Shown here piece by piece: positions 40,239 to 45,570 of a stretch of 45,570 nucleotides of DNA (its first letter is position 1; each line of letters begins with the position of its first letter). The position numbers were made by a program, and so were the translations under genes. Source of the DNA: Chloroflexota bacterium (GTDB lineage Bacteria; Chloroflexota; Anaerolineae; Aggregatilineales; Phototrophicaceae); the NCBI GenBank assembly GCA_026706455.1, contig JAPOYS010000153.1, positions 1 to 45,570 of the forward strand, in the 5' to 3' direction. A model generated the notes under the pieces. The model saw nothing but the letters and a program-made list of their open reading frames with translations, was not told where the DNA came from and ran no database searches.

Positions 40239-42833
40239 CTACCCCGTTGGGTTGCCGACGTTGTCGTGCAGCGGCAACGAGCCTTCGATGTAGCTGCGAT
40301 GGTAGAAACGGCCCCGCAGCAGAAGCGTCACGTAGCGGGCGGCGATCCAGCCATCCTGATCTTCGTAGCTGGTTTTGAGCCATTCCCCGCTCTGCGTGAT
40401 GCCGCTGATCGGGACTTTCGCGCCGGCTGGAATTCCAGCGAGCGATTCGGCATTTATGCTCGGTTGGCGGCGCAGGTGAAGCATGGCGCCGGGATCAAGC
40501 CGGACTTCGCCAACGATGCCCTTCATCATGTCGTCTGTGGGCGGGATCGGCGTGGGGCCCGCGCCTTCAGCGCTGCGTTTGCTGCCGCGCATTAGGTCGC
40601 TAACGGTCGGCGCGACGGTTTCGTCGAGCGCGCGCAAGGTTCCCAGCTGAACCGGTTCCTCATTGAGCAGCAACTGCACGTAGGCAGCGCTCACCCAACC
40701 GCGGATAATCTGGTCCACGTTGTTATGATAGTCCGCGTACACCCAGTCCTCGTTCGCGTCCAGCCCAATCAATCGCAGCTCGGCCTCGGGCGGCAGCAGC
40801 GTTATCGCCTCGCTGCCGAGGTCGTTGGCCATGCGCATATTCAGCATCGCGCCCGGATTGAGGCCCCACACGCGCGCCGAAACCGAATCCGCCAGCGAAG
40901 GCGGCTGCATATCGGAATTGCTGTTGGCGCCAGCGCGGTTCTGGCGCACCATCGGCAGGCTGGCCAGCCGCTGTTCAGCGCCCGTTTCATCGTACACTTG
41001 CAGATAATGCGCGTTGACCCAGCCCGTGTGCGCCCCGCCATCCGCTCCGTAGTAGACAACAAAAAGCCAGGTATCAGCCGGCGCCAGGTCTTGCGCCGGG
41101 TAAAGCGCGGCCGCGGGATCTGTCCTGTATTCGCTGAGGTCTAGCGGCAGTTCGGGCGCGTCGTCGGGGTAGAATTCGGACGGACCGCGCCGTCCGAGCA
41201 CAATCAAATTGCTCGCCCCGGGCAGCAGGCCCAGCGAGAGCGCGTCGCTCGATGGATATTCGCGCAAGTGCAACCGCGCGCTCGGAGCCAGATCGACGAC
41301 GGCGTAGGGGCTGATGGCGACGATCGGCAGACCGATTTCCGCAGGCGCCTCCGGCTTGTCAGGCGGATCTTCGTCAGCAGGAGCAGTTTGTTCAGGGGGA
41401 TCCTCGGCGCCAAGCGCATCCGGTTCAACTTCGGCGGCGCTATCGGCCGGAGCTTCCACAGCTGCTGCCTTGATGGATTGCGCCGCAGCGTCCGTCTCTT
41501 CAGGAGCGCTCGGCTGTTCCTCAATAGTTGGTTCGTCCTTATCGGCGACCGCGCTTTCCATCGAGGGCGATGCCGCGCCGACGCCGCGCAGCAAGCTGGT
41601 CTCAACGATCAAGAGGCTGGGCGCGGAAAACGCGCTGCCAGCTAGGGCGATCAGGTTGTAGTAGGCGCCGGCGTAAAAGTGGGTGGGCGGCACGTCGACC
41701 GTTCCGCGGTCTTCGCCAATTTGAAGGATCATCGACAGAGCCTGTTTGCCGGGCGCGATGCGGGCGGGTCCCCCAGTCTCGCCGTAGCGTACATCGGCCG
41801 CAACGATGGCGCCGCTGTCCAAGCGCAAGCGGCTAACCACACTTTGCGGCACGGCGTTAATGAGGTTGACGACGGCTGCTGACGCGTTCAGGTCTCGTAG
41901 CGAGTCTTTGTAGCTGAAGACATTCAGGTTGGCGGGCGAACCCATTACCGCGACCGTCTGCAATTGCTCCGCGCCGACGACCAAAGGCAGCGACGAAATC
42001 ACGGTTCCCGCGAGGCTCAGGGTCAGCTGATGGGCGCCGCTGGGCAGGGCAATGTGCTCTGAGGGCGAGGCGAAAGCGAGCGCCGGTATGATCATCGTGC
42101 CGTTTATCTTGAGATCGACGGACGCCGCTCCCTGGACGGCGTGCGCGAAGCGTACGCGCCCACTCCGCGCCTCACCGTCGACAGCGGCGGCCGCGCTATG
42201 CATCTGCGGATCGCGAATGGTCCCGTGAATCACGAGAAGGCCGCTCGTGCCGGCGGCCGCGCTCACACTGAAGTCGCGCTGCACAGCGCCAGCATCGTTG
42301 TCAGACGAACGTACGCTGAACTCGATGGCAGCGGCGGGCAATTCAATGGGTCCGTGGGCTGAACCCGGCGCAAGGTTTTCAACCGCAAGCCCCTCGTTTT
42401 GGACCGCGCTGATATCGACTGCTGATCCCTCTCGGAGCGCGTTCACAATCAGGAGGCGCGACAGGCCGAATTCCAGCGGGCTCAAGTCTTCAGCGAGGAC
42501 ATCCACCTGTAAATCAGCGGTGGATGATAAGACCAGCGTGGTGGCTTCGGTCTCTAAACTGATGCTTTGCTCAAGCAGCTGCGCGGTCGTCCCCGCCACA
42601 GTTGCCCTAAGCAGGGCTTGCCCCCCCGGCAAACTGAAGTAGGCGGAGTCCTCGCCGTAGGACAGGTCGGCGACAGCCAGCTCTCCATTGAGGTAAATAT
42701 CCATTGCCGGGCTTCCCGACGCGACATGGATGACGCGCGCGCGCGACATGGTCTGCCCGAGGGAGACGCCCGAGAACATCGCTGCGCTAAGAAATAGGAT
42801 TAGCAGCGATGCGATTTTTCTTGTAACGGTCAT
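40239..42833 (-). CDS. Secreted DUF4397-SH3b multidomain protein
   Basis: An 864-residue exported protein. The signal peptide is about residues 1-27 (ASLLILFLSAAMFSGVSLG). The N-terminal half holds three to four DUF4397-type beta repeats: ARVIHVASGSPAMDIYLNG, SRLLIVNALREGSAVDIS, GRVRFAHAVQGAASVDLKING and AAVVNLINAVPQS. An acidic Pro/Glu/Ala-rich linker follows at about 430-500. Three SH3b domains come next: LHLREYPSSDALSLG near 521, MLNMRMANDLGSEA near 662 with RGWVSAAYVQL, and MLHLRRQPSINAES near 784 with DGWIAARYVTL. DUF4397 is thought to be a surface binding or adhesion module. No anchor is visible. GGAG precedes the ATG. Confidence 0.82.
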   Translation of the reverse strand: MTVTRKIASLLILFLSAAMFSGVSLGQTMSRARVIHVASGSPAMDIYLNGELAVADLSYGEDSAYFSLPGGQALLRATVAGTTAQLLEQSISLETEATTLVLSSTADLQVDVLAEDLSPLEFGLSRLLIVNALREGSAVDISAVQNEGLAVENLAPGSAHGPIELPAAAIEFSVRSSDNDAGAVQRDFSVSAAAGTSGLLVIHGTIRDPQMHSAAAAVDGEARSGRVRFAHAVQGAASVDLKINGTMIIPALAFASPSEHIALPSGAHQLTLSLAGTVISSLPLVVGAEQLQTVAVMGSPANLNVFSYKDSLRDLNASAAVVNLINAVPQSVVSRLRLDSGAIVAADVRYGETGGPARIAPGKQALSMILQIGEDRGTVDVPPTHFYAGAYYNLIALAGSAFSAPSLLIVETSLLRGVGAASPSMESAVADKDEPTIEEQPSAPEETDAAAQSIKAAAVEAPADSAAEVEPDALGAEDPPEQTAPADEDPPDKPEAPAEIGLPIVAISPYAVVDLAPSARLHLREYPSSDALSLGLLPGASNLIVLGRRGPSEFYPDDAPELPLDLSEYRTDPAAALYPAQDLAPADTWLFVVYYGADGGAHTGWVNAHYLQVYDETGAEQRLASLPMVRQNRAGANSNSDMQPPSLADSVSARVWGLNPGAMLNMRMANDLGSEAITLLPPEAELRLIGLDANEDWVYADYHNNVDQIIRGWVSAAYVQLLLNEEPVQLGTLRALDETVAPTVSDLMRGSKRSAEGAGPTPIPPTDDMMKGIVGEVRLDPGAMLHLRRQPSINAESLAGIPAGAKVPISGITQSGEWLKTSYEDQDGWIAARYVTLLLRGRFYHRSYIEGSLPLHDNVGNPTG

Positions 42834-42933
42834 AGGCTCTAACTCCGATCCCTGTGATTCGCCAGGCGGGCTATCCTCGTCGGCGCAAGAGGACGGAGTT
42901 AATGTCGTAGCGCGCCTTGATTCGGCTCGTGAA

Positions 42934-45247
<2,314 letters not shown>

Positions 45248-45285
45248 CACGGATGTCCATTGCCAGGCTCAAGTTGCAAAGGCGC

Positions 45286-45291
45286 AGTATA
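45286..45291 (-). promoter_or_regulatory. -10 box of the PfkB gene
   Basis: TATACT on the minus strand lies about 38 nt before the start. No clear -35 was identified. Confidence 0.4.
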
Positions 45292-45379
45292 GCGCAGATA
45301 GCGCCGGCGCGGTACGGAAGATTCTATGCGGCGCCATAATGGTCATGCAGAAATTGTATGGAATTGAGCGGCCCATCGT

Positions 45380-45400
45380 GGGCGAACCACCGGCTCGCCC
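45380..45400. repeat. GGGCGA hairpin repeat
   Basis: GGGCGA (45380-45385) pairs with TCGCCC (45395-45400), another member of the intergenic palindrome family. The 320-bp stretch 45251-45570 holds this, the PfkB promoter and the right window-end repeat, and no gene. Confidence 0.6.
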
Positions 45401-45487
45401 GTACAGCGTTTCGATTGTTTAGTCAGGTTCCTTCTAGCGGCAAACTTTCTTGTCGCCATCCTGGATTTGATTGTGCTTGTGATGTCG

Positions 45488-45566
45488 CAGAAGTAGTTCC
45501 AAGTTAGTCATGCGGAAGAAGCGAGCCTCGTAGGGGCGACCAATCTGGTCGTCCGCTGCCGCTGCG
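45488..45566 (-). repeat. Right copy of the 79-bp long-range inverted repeat
   Basis: The reverse complement of this stretch matches 57-134 almost base for base: the CGCAGCGGCAGCGG edge, the GACCAGATTGGTCG palindrome, ACGAGGCTCGCTT and CGCATGACTAACTTGG...CTACTTCTG. About five differences are visible. It is therefore an inverted copy 45.4 kb from the left one. Confidence 0.85.
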
Positions 45567-45570
45567 ACTT

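Overview
The window is a GC-rich bacterial chromosome segment, most probably from a member of the Chloroflexota (Anaerolineae-like). This is inferred from gene content: a SEDS/penicillin-binding-protein fusion beside FhaA/FhaB-type genes, a Thr/Pro-linker PpiC protein, a Uma2 gene, a YfhO-type membrane protein, SH3b surface proteins, and many short GGGCGA-type intergenic palindromes. No rRNA, tRNA, CRISPR array or transposase gene was seen, so the phylum call is moderate.

Layout. 0.2-2.6 kb: methylmalonyl-CoA epimerase, a RibD/DHFR-like reductase and a secreted SH3b protein. 2.8-5.6 kb: a CsoR-type regulator with a visible operator, followed by the copper ATPase CopA. 5.6-6.6 kb: a fold-back repeat and an AT-richer toxin-antitoxin pair. 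6.9-10.1 kb: an amidase, then (minus strand) QueG and a small copper-binding HMA protein. 10.1-12.7 kb: a restriction-modification cassette made of a DUF262-HNH nuclease, an M.EcoRI-like methylase and a divergent Xre regulator. 12.7-18.4 kb: glutaryl-CoA dehydrogenase, UvrA and a UGT-like glycosyltransferase. 18.3-20.4 kb: an RloA/RloB (AbiL-like) defence pair. 20.5-24.3 kb: a 1055-residue Asp-box (BNR) repeat protein and a Uma2 protein.

24.3-29.0 kb is a cell-wall locus on the minus strand: FhaA-like DUF3662 protein, FhaB-like TM-FHA protein, MTA phosphorylase, and a RodA/FtsW-PBP fusion. The transpeptidase half of the fusion has lost all three catalytic motifs. The order resembles actinobacterial fhaA-fhaB-pstP-rodA-pbpA-pknA-pknB, but without the kinases and phosphatase. 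29.1-31.2 kb: rpsF, rpsR and a PpiC foldase. 31.3-40.0 kb: a polysaccharide operon with GDP-D-rhamnose synthesis (rmd, gmd), TatD, GT2, GT4, YfhO and an O-antigen ligase/polymerase. 40.2-45.2 kb: a DUF4397-SH3b secreted protein, S-adenosylhomocysteinase and a PfkB kinase that may remove its adenosine product.

Three defence-type cassettes (toxin-antitoxin, restriction-modification, RloAB) lie singly between housekeeping genes, and all look AT-richer than their surroundings. A 79-bp inverted repeat lies at the two extreme ends of the window, and its inner half recurs as the fold-back element after copA. The observation most worth following is the SEDS polymerase fused to a catalytically dead transpeptidase inside an Fha-containing locus.
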